A stretch of 64,000 bases of DNA from Gracilaria gracilis (GCA_030374805.1 JARGSG010000197.1:434001-498000); one strand, 5' to 3'; positions 30,401 through 39,264 are shown, numbered from the stretch's first letter. Program-made: numbers and translations. Notes: generated by a model from the letters alone, not told the origin.

Positions 30401-32493
30401 GCACTTCCTCGGCTGACAAAGCCAAAGTCAAATTTAACTCTGGGATATTTGGACAGCAAGGCGCAAGAGACGAAGAACAAAACCCAGTGGTTGACAAAGG
30501 ACATAGGGAGTCAGGAGTACAGCGAAAGAGGAAGATCGAAGACGTTGAAGCCGCTCCGATTTCTTTTGACAGAAATCCTACGAACAACTCTTATTCTGCT
30601 TTGTTCCCAACACAAGTAGAGCGAGAGGGCCAAATGCGAGGTGTTAGTGATGGAGTGAAGGATGACATCGAACCAGCAAGTTCGAATGGTAAGACATCAA
30701 TTCCTTCCCTTCCGTCGTCCACCGTTCCGGCTCTGGCTAACTCTCAATCTCCGTCCGTTCGTTTTGGAAAGGATATTTCTTTGGAAGAAGCAGAGCAAAC
30801 AACCATTACTGGGACTGGAGTGAAAATCCGTACTGCAACGGACCGCCAAAGAGGCCACGGAAGTAATGGGACTGAAAATGTTATACATAACCCCGAGCCT
30901 GATGAGCAAGCGCAGGAAGCAAGCTTATTCAGCGCTGAAGACCCTAGGCCCCCAGTGTTTGGAAGAGAAGCAGCGACAATCGCGAAGCCAAAAGAGGATT
31001 TGAAACAGAACAGTCTTGGTTTCAACAGTTTTCTCTCCAAACCTATCGATCTTCACCCAAAGAAAAACGAGGAGAAAACTACAGAGCCAAACAAGTTTGC
31101 ATTCTTGCCATCGAAGCCGAAAGAAGCATCTGAGAGTGCAGTCGTTCCACCCAGGGAAGGTAAGCTTGGTTTCGAGTACTCTGGGAAGGATGCGGGTCCT
31201 GCATCTGCAATGTTCAGAATTAAAGCAACTGCACCTTCTACAGATCAGAAACCTTCGGATCAGTGCGAACAGGATCCTTCTGTTGCGAAGCCAGCGCAAA
31301 ACTCAGGAAATCCTTTCTTGGGAGAAAAGCCTGACACCAAGGAGGAAAGGAAATCAGACGCAACGAATCCTCTGTCAACAAAAGAGCAAGGACCGTTTAC
31401 TTTTGATGCAGCGAATCCGTCTTCGAAAACCCTATTTGAAAAGCCTTCTTTCGGTTCGCAAAACACATCAGAAAACCCCTTTAGTCTCGAGAAAGCGAAT
31501 TCTACAGGTGAGAGGCCCTCTGAAGATGTTATGGCGACAAATGAATCCCCAGTAGATCGCAAAGAATCGAAGTCATTGTTTGGAATTGAGAGTTCGGAGC
31601 CTGTGGCAGGTGGAAAACCCTTTGGTGGATTCAAGCCTCCAAGTGTAGCACCAGCTCCTGTATTCGGGTCGGCTCAAACCCAGACTCCATCGGCCCCGTT
31701 CTCATTCAGTAAATCAGTTGATAGTGGGCAGAAGCAACTCGGCGGTCCTTTTGGAGATTCGAAGTTTGGTTCAAGTTTTAAGTCTACCGGTCCTGCGTCA
31801 TCGTTTGTGTTCGGAGCCGGCAACCCGTCCCATACCGCGAACCCTAGCGCTGCAGCTCAGACCCCGTTCTCCGCAAGCGCTTCAAAACCCCAGACAGCGC
31901 CAACAAAACCGAATCCGTTTGCCGCTCCTCCCGACTCATCTCCGTTTACCGCTGCTCCGACTGGATTTGGAACGAGTTCTCAGAGCCAGGGATTTTCATT
32001 TTCGGGTAGCTCATCTGCGTTTGGCTCTTCTAATCCAGTCGACAAACCGAGCGCATTTGGGTCTTCAAATTTCGGGGACTCTAGTACCACAGGCTTTGGT
32101 CAGGGGGGTTCTAAACCAACTTTCGCTTTTGGAACCGGTCCGGCTGGAGCTTCAGCACCAACATTTGTGACTCCATCCGGGAATGCAGCTCCAAGTCCTT
32201 TCGGTGCTCCAAATCCGACTCAAAGTACTTTCGGGGCGCAATCTTTCGGTGCTCAACAGGAATCGCGGCCATTATTTGGAGCAACCCCAGGCGCTCCTTT
32301 CCCTCAGGGAAATCCGTTTGGAGGAAATAACAATAACTCTCAGTCTGCATTGAGCGGACGTGCGAATGAAGCTCCAGGGGGTAGTAACGCTTTCAATGCT
32401 CAAGTTGGGCAACCCAGTGGTCCTGGTGCTTTTGCAATGGGGTCAACCGCTGGGACACGTCGAAAGCTTAAGGGCAGAAGGATGCTTAGATAG
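27415..32493 (+). CDS. FG-repeat nucleoporin with SAP domain (Nup1/Nup136/Nup153-like)
   Basis: A 1692-residue protein. Residues 105-145 are basic (RPSTPTRRRSSRMP, ASSYNLRSRRRAVPS). A SAP-like helix pair follows at about 165-200 (NASSTTLRNVCNRFGIDATG, REEMRARALAKM). The middle is disordered, with charged coiled segments (RKLNQERARQREWEERLRVL; RIMRRKLKAQRKLKEKEER). From about 900 FG, FxFG and FGSS-type motifs build up, becoming dense from about 1405 to the end (PFSFSKSV, SSFVFGAG, SSAFGSSN, FAFGTGPAG, SPFGAPN). The last residues are basic (RRKLKGRRMLR), as in plant Nup136/Nup1 and animal Nup153/POM121, where such a tail helps karyopherin or membrane contact. It would line the nuclear-basket side of the pore and bind transport receptors. 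A SAP domain in an FG nucleoporin is unusual. Its start is the first ATG after the TATA-like box; no introns are visible. Confidence 0.85.
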   Translation: MRRILFAAARALRGSGAQDGLSDDEESIADSEVAIPTAALPDEHQETTTAAATATPPPPSSKVADTAPAHNLSPVRTVPAAPAQPSTTAPPPSSPTRPSTPTRRRSSRMPMALRRIGASPEVMKSPHIASSYNLRSRRRAVPSTRTDSVAMSRPAFLHKRDVENASSTTLRNVCNRFGIDATGTREEMRARALAKMAEKTADDFSARPTDEQDNPGPVTVDRECTDERTNCLTTSTTKKNLASVNDPIVRGVGDVHGKSDVPDADVNLPPAPPQMPLESKPARSWVTDRSVMEKPLGQGPPPTPPLSIPRAALPPRGLPPSPSNNLAESVDGSAPLNASNIFQDWFRTNRHLSAAEYNACVQALRGSVKEGKSLRRSTVKAPGCSGNLGVAMVPSAIAKRAPVRSVTVGLPSPVAATVMRTGMPTTPGVRSSTGIPASNRLEVTQQVTQNEERRLDATESQQKRSTPVPNDVTSERNLPGVDYDLLRRLQRCSQSTPVDASSTAVRKETEGALNGERPLPPRFSGAVGGPNDRNIDRSGVARGSLENDKKKEKPPLDADWLDRLLGDKFKDIPMKENPQIGDMVTPQQLLKHFNEGPVPKTMPNNGNSGNVTARNGVRKRTWDIRPHPRETVARIRKLNQERARQREWEERLRVLDKQKREEACRSMYQKNPIESESGGELIDLRNALNQKKTVYELARIRAGLQHPPSPPLPPRAKRALRFLKALKDDTSEMQVHARKPDCLPPLPPRLKKVRIKGKFTDAASFFGDASSDSSVDYERPPDEIILYNRIMRRKLKAQRKLKEKEEREGDNSINGGESSAVNGTDVVQPIAANMSDGNEKQRLEKKRSSVPGNPSPQKTSDMLEGMRKETRERARHLSRSFNAKNPFKAPLEDKLGPSPVDDSKSFEAHPKVSPKGFDAPPVSSSPFGTGKATFGRSERPAAEGNKDNYGKPTTFQALDASKSDERGISKLEGKTSERKDAPPFLQPQVPRSFGFRTSSADKAKVKFNSGIFGQQGARDEEQNPVVDKGHRESGVQRKRKIEDVEAAPISFDRNPTNNSYSALFPTQVEREGQMRGVSDGVKDDIEPASSNGKTSIPSLPSSTVPALANSQSPSVRFGKDISLEEAEQTTITGTGVKIRTATDRQRGHGSNGTENVIHNPEPDEQAQEASLFSAEDPRPPVFGREAATIAKPKEDLKQNSLGFNSFLSKPIDLHPKKNEEKTTEPNKFAFLPSKPKEASESAVVPPREGKLGFEYSGKDAGPASAMFRIKATAPSTDQKPSDQCEQDPSVAKPAQNSGNPFLGEKPDTKEERKSDATNPLSTKEQGPFTFDAANPSSKTLFEKPSFGSQNTSENPFSLEKANSTGERPSEDVMATNESPVDRKESKSLFGIESSEPVAGGKPFGGFKPPSVAPAPVFGSAQTQTPSAPFSFSKSVDSGQKQLGGPFGDSKFGSSFKSTGPASSFVFGAGNPSHTANPSAAAQTPFSASASKPQTAPTKPNPFAAPPDSSPFTAAPTGFGTSSQSQGFSFSGSSSAFGSSNPVDKPSAFGSSNFGDSSTTGFGQGGSKPTFAFGTGPAGASAPTFVTPSGNAAPSPFGAPNPTQSTFGAQSFGAQQESRPLFGATPGAPFPQGNPFGGNNNNSQSALSGRANEAPGGSNAFNAQVGQPSGPGAFAMGSTAGTRRKLKGRRMLR

Positions 32494-33258
32494 AAACCCA
32501 TCTGAGATACCTAACAACTACAGACTTAATGTATGCAAAGTTAAAAATACTGATAGTAGTTTGGATCCATACTTGGATTTGCTGTGATACTTCTGTGTCC
32601 GGATGCAGACATTCTTTCGAGTATAAGTTTCGAACCATTCTAACCATGTTTGACAGTTGGGTCATGGATTGTACTAAGCTTCGTCCCTACGAGCAGTTCA
32701 ATGAACCAGGCGTACAAAGAAACATGAGAAGGGGAACCCGCTGCAACGATGAACATGCAAACCACAACACCCGCATCACTCCTTTAATTTACGGTTTGAC
32801 GTCTCTTCACCATGGTTTCGAAGTTAAGGTCAGATGGTATTTAAAAATCTAATCATTGTATGGATCCATCCTTGCAATAGAAAAAACGCACCACCCTTGG
32901 TTGCTTCGGTAGAAAGAGCAGAAGTTCTTTCTACCACTACGGTGATCTCTCCGACGAAATGGAATGGAATTGATGCTGCTAAACATTACACGGACTTTAG
33001 ACATAAAAAGTCACAAACAGCAGTTAGGCAATGAGAATGGGAGTTCGGTCATGGACTAGCTTCAAGATCCTTTGGAGGAGATAGAGCAATCAACCTGTGA
33101 CCCACCTCGTGCATATCTTTGGTGGCATCAAGCAATTTCACATCTCACAACCCGCCCTGTTTCCGTCATACGTATAGAATTAACAAGGGACCTTCATAAA
33201 TTAGAATGGATAGCTCACTCTTCACGACACCCCGTCGAACGTTCGAAAACACGAGCAA
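32494..33258. other. Convergent intergenic stretch with a direct repeat
   Basis: Lies between the nucleoporin stop and the CDP-diacylglycerol synthase stop. No supported gene. It contains two related copies of a 37-base sequence (listed separately). Confidence 0.5.
32541..32876 (+). repeat. Two diverged copies of a 37-bp direct repeat
   Basis: Copy one at 32541-32577 and copy two at 32841-32876 share TTAAAAAT at the start and TGGATCCAT-x-CTTG near the end, with about nine differences and one gap. They enclose about 260 bases. They may be ends of a small decayed element; no target duplication was found. Confidence 0.45.
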
Positions 33259-34608
33259 TTACCCAGATGGTACGGTTGCGTTTGATATGTTTGCAAGAAT
33301 GTTCGAAATTCCTTTTCTATTAAGTCGGTTGTAGATTTCAGTAAGAAGCTCAATCTGCTCATCAGTACTAAGATCAGCAACGAAAGCCATCAACTTGCCA
33401 ACATCAGGAGACCCTTCAAAGTTCACACGAACAAAGTTGATCAAATATACATTTGTGAACACCGCCATCATTAGTTGACAGTCAACACGATCAGTCACTC
33501 CTCCGTGTCCTGGGAGAACGCTTCCAAAATCCTTCACATTGAAAGCACGCTTTGCGCCAGAAGCGAAGAAGCCTCCGAACGGTGCAATTAAAGCGGCGAA
33601 AAGACCTAGCGCAATAGCATGTAATTGGGCGGGACGGTATGAAATAGATAACGTCTGTTGCAGACCAGGCAAGCCGAGCTCGGCAGTGCGAAGCAGAAAC
33701 ACGTCTGGGACCGGATCGCATGTCGCGGGCGGACACAGGATTTTGCAGTCATCGAAGTCATACTTCGGACAAATGAGAGAAGGGTACGCGGACAAAGCAC
33801 CGGAAAGAAAGTAGGCAGCAATCATGGTGCATATACCAGCGCCAATATATCCTTCCCATGTCTTCTTCGGTGATAATGCAGTGAGAGAATGCTTGCCAAA
33901 CATGCGACCGCAAAAGTATCCGAAAGAATCATTGACAATAATAAGCCAACAAGGAAGAATGAACCATATAAGACCGTGTGCTATATTGAGAATCATGAAA
34001 TGAGATTGTACCACAACCAAAAGCAACGCAACCAGTGCTCGCCCAAAGTACGTAAACTGGAAGTGATACTGATTCTGTCGTAATGAAATGACAAATCCAA
34101 CGAACCCAGCACAGTACATACAGAATGAAAGAAATGTATGATGACGCATGGCATACTGATAAGCAGGATGCAAAGTGAAGTCCAGTCCTCTCGCATAGAA
34201 ATGTGACAAGACCAACTTTCCGTACAAGAAGAACTGTAACGCAAAGAAGAAGTACCAACCAATAGTACGCCACCAAGGGATACGATTCTCCCTGGCAACA
34301 GGAAGACCAAGACGTAAGATCTCATTAAACATGCCAATCTCCATCAAGATGACGGAGACTCCCACCAACAACTGACCGGCTCGGACGACCAGCACAAACG
34401 TTCCCGTGAGAAGAACGCCGGACAACAAACGCGCCACAAAATCGGACTTCTTCTTCGGCTTTGGTGCAGAAGATTCTGCCGCATCTTGCTGAGGTTCGGC
34501 AGCAGAATCTACGGGCAGATCAGTGATTGCAGTGGTATCAGAAAGAGCAGCTTTAACATCATCTTCATTGGCACCAGCTGCGGCAGCGCCGCGTCTTGTC
34601 AACACCAT
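33259..34608 (-). CDS. CDS1: Phosphatidate cytidylyltransferase (CDP-diacylglycerol synthase)
   Basis: A 449-residue multi-pass membrane enzyme that makes CDP-diacylglycerol from phosphatidate and CTP, the branch point to phosphatidylinositol, phosphatidylglycerol and cardiolipin. Residues 1-55 are cytosolic and polar. About eight hydrophobic helices follow. Family landmarks are NDSFGYFCGRMFGKHSL, LSPKKTWEGYIGA and, near residue 375, the diagnostic SGAKRAFNVKDFGSVLPGHG followed by GVTDRVDCQ (consensus S-x-x-K-R-x-x-K-x-K-D-F-x-x-x-x-P-G-H-G-G-x-x-D-R-x-D). Length and plan match eukaryotic ER-type CDS1/2 (about 450 residues), not the short bacterial CdsA. The ATG at 34608 gives MVLTRRGAAAAG; the frame is open a further 58 codons upstream. 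A CACGTGTCG box lies about 185 bases upstream of the start. Confidence 0.92.
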   Translation of the reverse strand: MVLTRRGAAAAGANEDDVKAALSDTTAITDLPVDSAAEPQQDAAESSAPKPKKKSDFVARLLSGVLLTGTFVLVVRAGQLLVGVSVILMEIGMFNEILRLGLPVARENRIPWWRTIGWYFFFALQFFLYGKLVLSHFYARGLDFTLHPAYQYAMRHHTFLSFCMYCAGFVGFVISLRQNQYHFQFTYFGRALVALLLVVVQSHFMILNIAHGLIWFILPCWLIIVNDSFGYFCGRMFGKHSLTALSPKKTWEGYIGAGICTMIAAYFLSGALSAYPSLICPKYDFDDCKILCPPATCDPVPDVFLLRTAELGLPGLQQTLSISYRPAQLHAIALGLFAALIAPFGGFFASGAKRAFNVKDFGSVLPGHGGVTDRVDCQLMMAVFTNVYLINFVRVNFEGSPDVGKLMAFVADLSTDEQIELLTEIYNRLNRKGISNILANISNATVPSG

Positions 34609-35008
34609 ATCCACAACGCAATGAGGACGAACAAGCACGGCGGCGCAGTTGGGACGATGCAAGAAAAAAGGAATGAAGGGCGAAGTGAACTCGAAGCTTT
34701 TTAAAAAACGCCCACAAACATGCGGCCAAAGGGCAGTGGATGTAAGCACATGGCGCACATGATTGGCCAACTCACTGGCCATTTAAGGACACGTGTCGCC
34801 TTTGTTCGTGAACTCGGATTGCCGTAGTCGCCCCACACTCCCGTCACAATACAAGAGACGGAAATAAATGTATCATAGATACCCAGGGGAAGCGTTCCTT
34901 GGAACATTCGCAGCATCAAATAGAAATCGTTAACAAGAAAAGACTCTTTTTACTCGCTCAACACACGGTTACAAAAACGCTGCTCCAGCCAGCCGCAGCG
35001 AAAGAGAA
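34609..35008. other. Promoter region of the CDS1 gene; no gene seen
   Basis: About 400 bases between the 5' end of the CDP-diacylglycerol synthase gene and the 3' end of the small plastid protein. No additional gene is supported. Confidence 0.4.
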
Positions 35009-35395
35009 TCACTTGCCATTCTTCCCCTGAATCCAGCCAGCGACATGCAATCCCCAAGAGATGGGCACCAACAAGCTACCGACGATGAACTGCGGGTTAA
35101 CTGAGTCAGCCGACAGAGGGTTGACAAGGTTGCTCTGATACACAGAGTAGCAACCAAGTACGAAAGCCACAGCCGAGGCGAATACGAAAAGTGAAGAAGG
35201 AACATCCTTTCCAAGTCCAAGGATATCCGACGGAGGATAATCTCCGTCCCAGTAGGTGCTCATGTGTACCGGCGCCACGGCAGCGCGACGGGTGGCCGCG
35301 ACGCGCGCCACGCGAGCCGGCGCGAGCGCGCAGCGCTTGGAGACGGAGAGCGACGATGCGCGGAAAGCGGTGACGGAGGATGGAACGAAAGCCAT
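35009..35395 (-). CDS. Small plastid-targeted membrane protein (unrecognised)
   Basis: A 128-residue preprotein. Residues 1-44 form a textbook red-algal plastid leader: it starts MAFVPSSVTAF, with Phe near the N terminus, is rich in Ala, Arg and Ser (RVARVAATRRAAVAP) and has no acids. The mature part (about 84 residues) begins STYWDGDYPPSDILGLG and has two hydrophobic segments: SSLFVFASAVAFVLGCYSVY at about 67-87 and VNPQFIVGSLLVPISWGLHV at about 100-119. It ends in a basic GWIQGKNGK. Size and plan resemble small thylakoid photosystem subunits, but I cannot assign it to a named one. The ATG at 35395 is the only sensible start. Location in the thylakoid or inner envelope is inference. Confidence 0.75.
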   Translation of the reverse strand: MAFVPSSVTAFRASSLSVSKRCALAPARVARVAATRRAAVAPVHMSTYWDGDYPPSDILGLGKDVPSSLFVFASAVAFVLGCYSVYQSNLVNPLSADSVNPQFIVGSLLVPISWGLHVAGWIQGKNGK

Positions 35396-35763
35396 GTGTG
35401 TGTGTCGAGGATGCTCGAGTGAAAACGTATGGGAGCTGGAGTTGGGGATGGAGATGCGGATGCGGATGCGGATGTGGATGGAGCGGCTTTGAACGGCGAG
35501 AGGTGGTCACAGAAGAGCTAGAAATGGAGATGGGAATGGATTGCGAATAAGAGTGGACCAGAATGGCTTGTGATGCGGCGAGAAAAATATCTGCGCCGAG
35601 CTCGCGAGCAGCGCGCGTGCTGTGTGCGACATGCGCGCGTGGCACGCCGTTGGCGAAAAGATCCGCGCGAAGCGGTGCGCAAACAATTCCACAGCAAACA
35701 CAAGTACAACACATAGTCCACGTTTACACATTCTTTTAGTTGCTATCAACCTACTTGCCTTCC
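35396..35763. other. Intergenic stretch with a short GATGCG hexamer array
   Basis: Promoter side of the small plastid gene and 3' side of the glucose-6-phosphate dehydrogenase gene. At about 35452-35480 the hexamer GATGCG is repeated about four times with a final GATGTG. No gene seen. Confidence 0.5.
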
Positions 35764-37431
35764 CTACTTGCCTTCCCTCTTCTTCCAATGGTAAGCCGCA
35801 CCTCCATACATGAAGCCGTGGTTGGCACAAAGCTCATCCCATTCCTTGGGACCTCTGCTGAACGCCTTGTACTTGATAGGCTCAATCTCCCCGTTACCGA
35901 TCGAATGTAGCAGCGGCGTGAAGATTCTCCACGCCTCTCGGAGCTCGTCATGTCGCACAAAAGTAGCAGCGTCGCCTCTCATCACCTGCAAGATTAGCCT
36001 GGTGTATGCGTCAGGTAGCTGTGAGAATTGGTCCGGGAATCTTGTTTTGTATGTCAGGTCCAGTTCCGAAACCACTGGGTCGCCGCTCAGACCAGGAGAC
36101 TTGATGTTCATCTTGAGGTAAATAGCTTCGTCAGGCTTAAGACGAATCACCAACTCATTGCGTTCAACCGCTTCAACTTTGGTTCCGTATCCGTCTCCAA
36201 ATCCTTCGTCACCAAACATCAAGCTGCTTCCAGGGCTCTTCTTAAACTGCACGCGAATCTCGCTCTTATTCTCATTCAGAGCCTTTCCAGCGCGCAGAAT
36301 AAACGGTACCCCCTCCCATCTAGAATTGTTAATGTACATCACCATAGCCGCTCCAGTCTCGGTCTTGGAGTCATCCGGCACACCTTCATCAGCTGTGTAC
36401 GACTGCTCACGTCCTTCATCATCCGCAACATACTGTCCAGTGATGCAATCCTCCTTCTTGATAGCAGGAATCGCCTGCAGAACTCTGACTTTCTCATCAC
36501 GAATGTAGTCTCCATTCGGTCTCACAGGAGGCTCCATGGCAAACATGGTTACGATTTGCATGATATGATTCTGAACCACATCTCGAATCATTCCGTTCTT
36601 ATCGAAATATCCACCCCGACCTTTAGTTCCAAAGTCTTCCTTAAACGAGATGATCACTGAATCAATGTACTTGTTATTCCACAATGGTTCAAACGTGGTG
36701 TTCGCAAATCGCATCACCAACAAATTCTGAACAGCTTCCTTTCCGATGTAATGATCAATTCGATACATCTCCTTCTCCTCAAGCACGGACGACATATCCT
36801 CGTTCAACTTTTCGAAAGATTTAGAATCGGATCCGAATGGCTTCTCAACGATAAAGCGGGACCATCCATCATGGGTGCCTGCTTTCCTCTTCAACGCAGC
36901 TGCGGCAGGAACAAACGCCACAGGCGGGATAGCGAAATAGAATAGGCGGTTGGCCGTCTTTCCTGTCTTCTTCTCCACCCCCCTCATCTCCTCAGAGACC
37001 TTTCCGATAGCCTCCTCATCACCGTATCCACTTCCATTTCGATAAACACAATGACTGAGAAACTCGTCCTTCAGCTGGTCATCAGCCCCCTTCAAGTAAG
37101 ATTTAATGGTACTTCTAAACTGCTCATCACTCTTGGGAGAACGAGCATAACCAACAATCGTGAAGTCATCGGGCAAATAATGGAAGCAATACAATGCAAA
37201 CAAGGAAGGGTAGGTCTTCTTCTTAGCCAAATCGCCAGAGGCACCAATGACAAACACAGTGAGAGTGTCACTACGGTATTCACATCGATAGTAATCACCC
37301 TTTGAGTCATGGATCTCTTGCGTTTTGGCGGTCTGACGCTTTCCGTTCTGTCGCAGCGTAGGTGCTTCCATTTCGCCCTGCGGCTTGACGGGAGGCGCTT
37401 CGGAGTGAACCACTACAACGTCCTTTAGCAT
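35764..37431 (-). CDS. G6PD: Glucose-6-phosphate 1-dehydrogenase
   Basis: A 555-residue enzyme that oxidises glucose 6-phosphate to 6-phosphogluconolactone with NADP+, the entry step of the oxidative pentose-phosphate pathway. The coenzyme loop GASGDLAKKKTYP is at 63-75, EKPFG at 196-200, and the substrate/catalytic RIDHYIGKE at 224-232, with the catalytic His in the following helix region conserved in context (VVQNHIMQIV). The C-terminal half has the expected QFKKSPG and VSELDLTY-type strands and ends with the usual YKAFSRGPKEWDEL region. There is no plastid leader: residues 1-50 are polar with acids, so I place it in the cytosol. The ATG at 37431 is the first in frame. Upstream at about 37540 (minus strand) a TTTTAAA box is a possible TATA element, about 110 bases before the start. 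Nothing is missing compared with eukaryotic G6PD (about 510-590 residues). Confidence 0.95.
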   Translation of the reverse strand: MLKDVVVVHSEAPPVKPQGEMEAPTLRQNGKRQTAKTQEIHDSKGDYYRCEYRSDTLTVFVIGASGDLAKKKTYPSLFALYCFHYLPDDFTIVGYARSPKSDEQFRSTIKSYLKGADDQLKDEFLSHCVYRNGSGYGDEEAIGKVSEEMRGVEKKTGKTANRLFYFAIPPVAFVPAAAALKRKAGTHDGWSRFIVEKPFGSDSKSFEKLNEDMSSVLEEKEMYRIDHYIGKEAVQNLLVMRFANTTFEPLWNNKYIDSVIISFKEDFGTKGRGGYFDKNGMIRDVVQNHIMQIVTMFAMEPPVRPNGDYIRDEKVRVLQAIPAIKKEDCITGQYVADDEGREQSYTADEGVPDDSKTETGAAMVMYINNSRWEGVPFILRAGKALNENKSEIRVQFKKSPGSSLMFGDEGFGDGYGTKVEAVERNELVIRLKPDEAIYLKMNIKSPGLSGDPVVSELDLTYKTRFPDQFSQLPDAYTRLILQVMRGDAATFVRHDELREAWRIFTPLLHSIGNGEIEPIKYKAFSRGPKEWDELCANHGFMYGGAAYHWKKREGK

Positions 37432-38415
37432 TGTGGATAAGCAAGAAAGAGGAAACGATTGTCAGAAGCAAAGAAGATGAACGGGACAGACGACGACGGC
37501 GACAACGTCAGTTTGCTCCTGACCCCGCTCTCTGGCAGTTTAAAAGGAAGCGACTCACCTGCGCTCACCTGAATACAATAACCGGGAGAAACCTCGTTGC
37601 TACGCTAATGAGATCAACAATATGGTTGGCACCCTGATTTGCTGCCACATTCTCAGGTTGGCAGTCTTTTTAGAGTTGGCTTCTGCTTAATTTCTACTGT
37701 GAGCCGACCAATGGCGTTCGTCTCTGCGAGCAAATAGAATCTGCATCCCGAACGCAGTTTGACGATGCTGACGGCAGCCATGACCTGAAGGAGGCTCGAG
37801 AGATAAGTGCCTTCGTTGGCAAAGCCCAAAAAATCAATCGGTACAAGCAAAGTCCCCAGTGGGGCTTGAACCCACGGCCTCGAGATTAACAGTCCCGCGC
37901 TCTAACCAGCTGAGCTATGGAGACGACGCTTGATGTGTTCACCGATGCTCTTACGCAAGATATTTATTCCAAAACAAAGGAACTTCGTATGTGAAACCGG
38001 GCTGAAGAAGGTGATGCATCTCTTTCTTTATCTCTTAGCTGCTTCGCTCGTAATCCATCGAAACATGTCCGTTTCATGACTTTGGGTCCAAGAGCTGTCG
38101 CATCCTGAGCGGGCAGAAAAGACAGCCACCTTCAACATGGAAACAAACGAGAACGGCGCCACTGTCGTCACGTCGCGCACGGCCAAACAACGGGGCTCAG
38201 CCTCTTTCAATTAGACCTGTTACACGCACAAGGCAATCCAGCCAGCACAATCACTCCACAAAAGCGCTCTTCCTTTCCTCGGACATACGCAGAATTGGAG
38301 TGTACGACCGCGTTTCCTCTCCCACCAAGAGAGAAACTATTGCATTCATACCCAATCTTCGTTCTCGGACTACGAGACCAGAAAGGTTTAATCTCACAAA
38401 GACTTGCTCATCATC
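37432..38415. other. Intergenic region carrying tRNA-Asn
   Basis: Apart from the tRNA gene at 37852-37924 I see no gene. The right end would contain the promoter of the SURF4-like gene. Confidence 0.4.
37852..37924 (-). tRNA. trnN-GUU: tRNA-Asn (anticodon GTT)
   Basis: 73 bases that fold as a canonical nuclear tRNA: 7-bp acceptor (GTCTCCA / TGGGGAC, one G-T pair), D arm with AGCTGGTTA, anticodon stem CGGGA / TCTCG with loop CTGTTAA, and T arm GTGGG-TTCAAGC-CCCAC. The anticodon GTT (plus-strand 37888-37890) reads Asn AAC/AAT codons. No intron. CCA is not encoded. Internal A and B box promoters are intact. Confidence 0.95.
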
Positions 38416-39264
38416 ATGTACCACATCAGTGCTAAACCGGCCCGTCAGCGTTCTCATCGTTATCGAAATGCTTCGCTACAGGCCTGTTTCCTTCACATGC
38501 GTCGCTTCAGACGTGTGTGTCGCCCATTAACCCCCATAGTTCTACGAGCTCTCATCGTGCTCTTCATCTCTATTCAGCTTCATCCAATCCCGACGTCAAC
38601 GAACCCATCCTCACCATCAGAACTGCTACCGACCTGTTCACGAATCTCAGTTCTAACTGGAATCCTATCAGCCTTTCTTTCAGTCATCTTCTTTGATATT
38701 CGCGTTTTCAACTTCATCTTATTGGGATGTGTGTTCGTCAATTTCGTGTTTCAAGTGCGCCAGTATGAACATGTTTCGTTGATTAACTTGCTTGCGACTC
38801 TTATGTTTCATACTACGGCGATTTTGTTTTCGTCCTTTGTTGGAAGACGTAGGTCGATTTCCAAACCATCTGCCTTGCGTGCCAATCTTGCAATCAAACA
38901 ACAATACATCTCCAACCTTCGTTGTTTGAGGAATGTGGACCTTCTTGAAGTTTCAATCCGCCTACAGACAGGTTTATTAACGATTGACTATTGCTTCTCC
39001 CAATTCAATGCCTCATCCTTTCTTTTTGTCACTCTACCGTTTGTGACCTTGTTCTTATTGGGTTACTACACTCAACGAAATGGATTCGTGGTTTTGTTTT
39101 TACTTTGTGTGTTTGCCGGCTCCAAACAGCAATCAATGCTATTGGGATTCAACTTTGTGAGTACGCTTAGCACAGTTGCGGCTGCAATTCTGGCACTTTG
39201 CGTCGGACCCGGGGTTCTCACTGTGGACGAATGGCTTGCAACCACGCAACAGTTGTACTACTAA
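38416..39264 (+). CDS. SURF4/Erv29-like ER membrane protein
   Basis: A 282-residue hydrophobic protein from the ATG at 38416; an ATG at 38497 (MRRFRRVCRPL) is an equally good start. It has six to seven membrane segments. The family likeness is in the second half: a LQTGLLTIDYCFSQFNASSF stretch that recalls SURF4's L-x-F-M-T-L-L-H-F-D-A-S-F-F, then LGYYTQRNGFVVLFLL, and the end LALCVGPGVLTVDEW, matching SURF4's V-V-A-L-G-P-G-G-V-S-M-D-E. SURF4 proteins are cargo receptors that collect soluble secretory proteins into COPII vesicles at the ER. The usual C-terminal dilysine retrieval signal is absent (it ends TTQQLYY), and the N-terminal half is poorly conserved. A diverged SURF4/DoxX-superfamily protein is the best reading. 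Confidence 0.55.
   Translation: MYHISAKPARQRSHRYRNASLQACFLHMRRFRRVCRPLTPIVLRALIVLFISIQLHPIPTSTNPSSPSELLPTCSRISVLTGILSAFLSVIFFDIRVFNFILLGCVFVNFVFQVRQYEHVSLINLLATLMFHTTAILFSSFVGRRRSISKPSALRANLAIKQQYISNLRCLRNVDLLEVSIRLQTGLLTIDYCFSQFNASSFLFVTLPFVTLFLLGYYTQRNGFVVLFLLCVFAGSKQQSMLLGFNFVSTLSTVAAAILALCVGPGVLTVDEWLATTQQLYY

Noticed and set aside
38300-38530. A second small gene overlapping the 5' end of the SURF4-like gene
   Set aside because: Different frame, Arg/Ser/Thr-rich, no domain; probably leader sequence.
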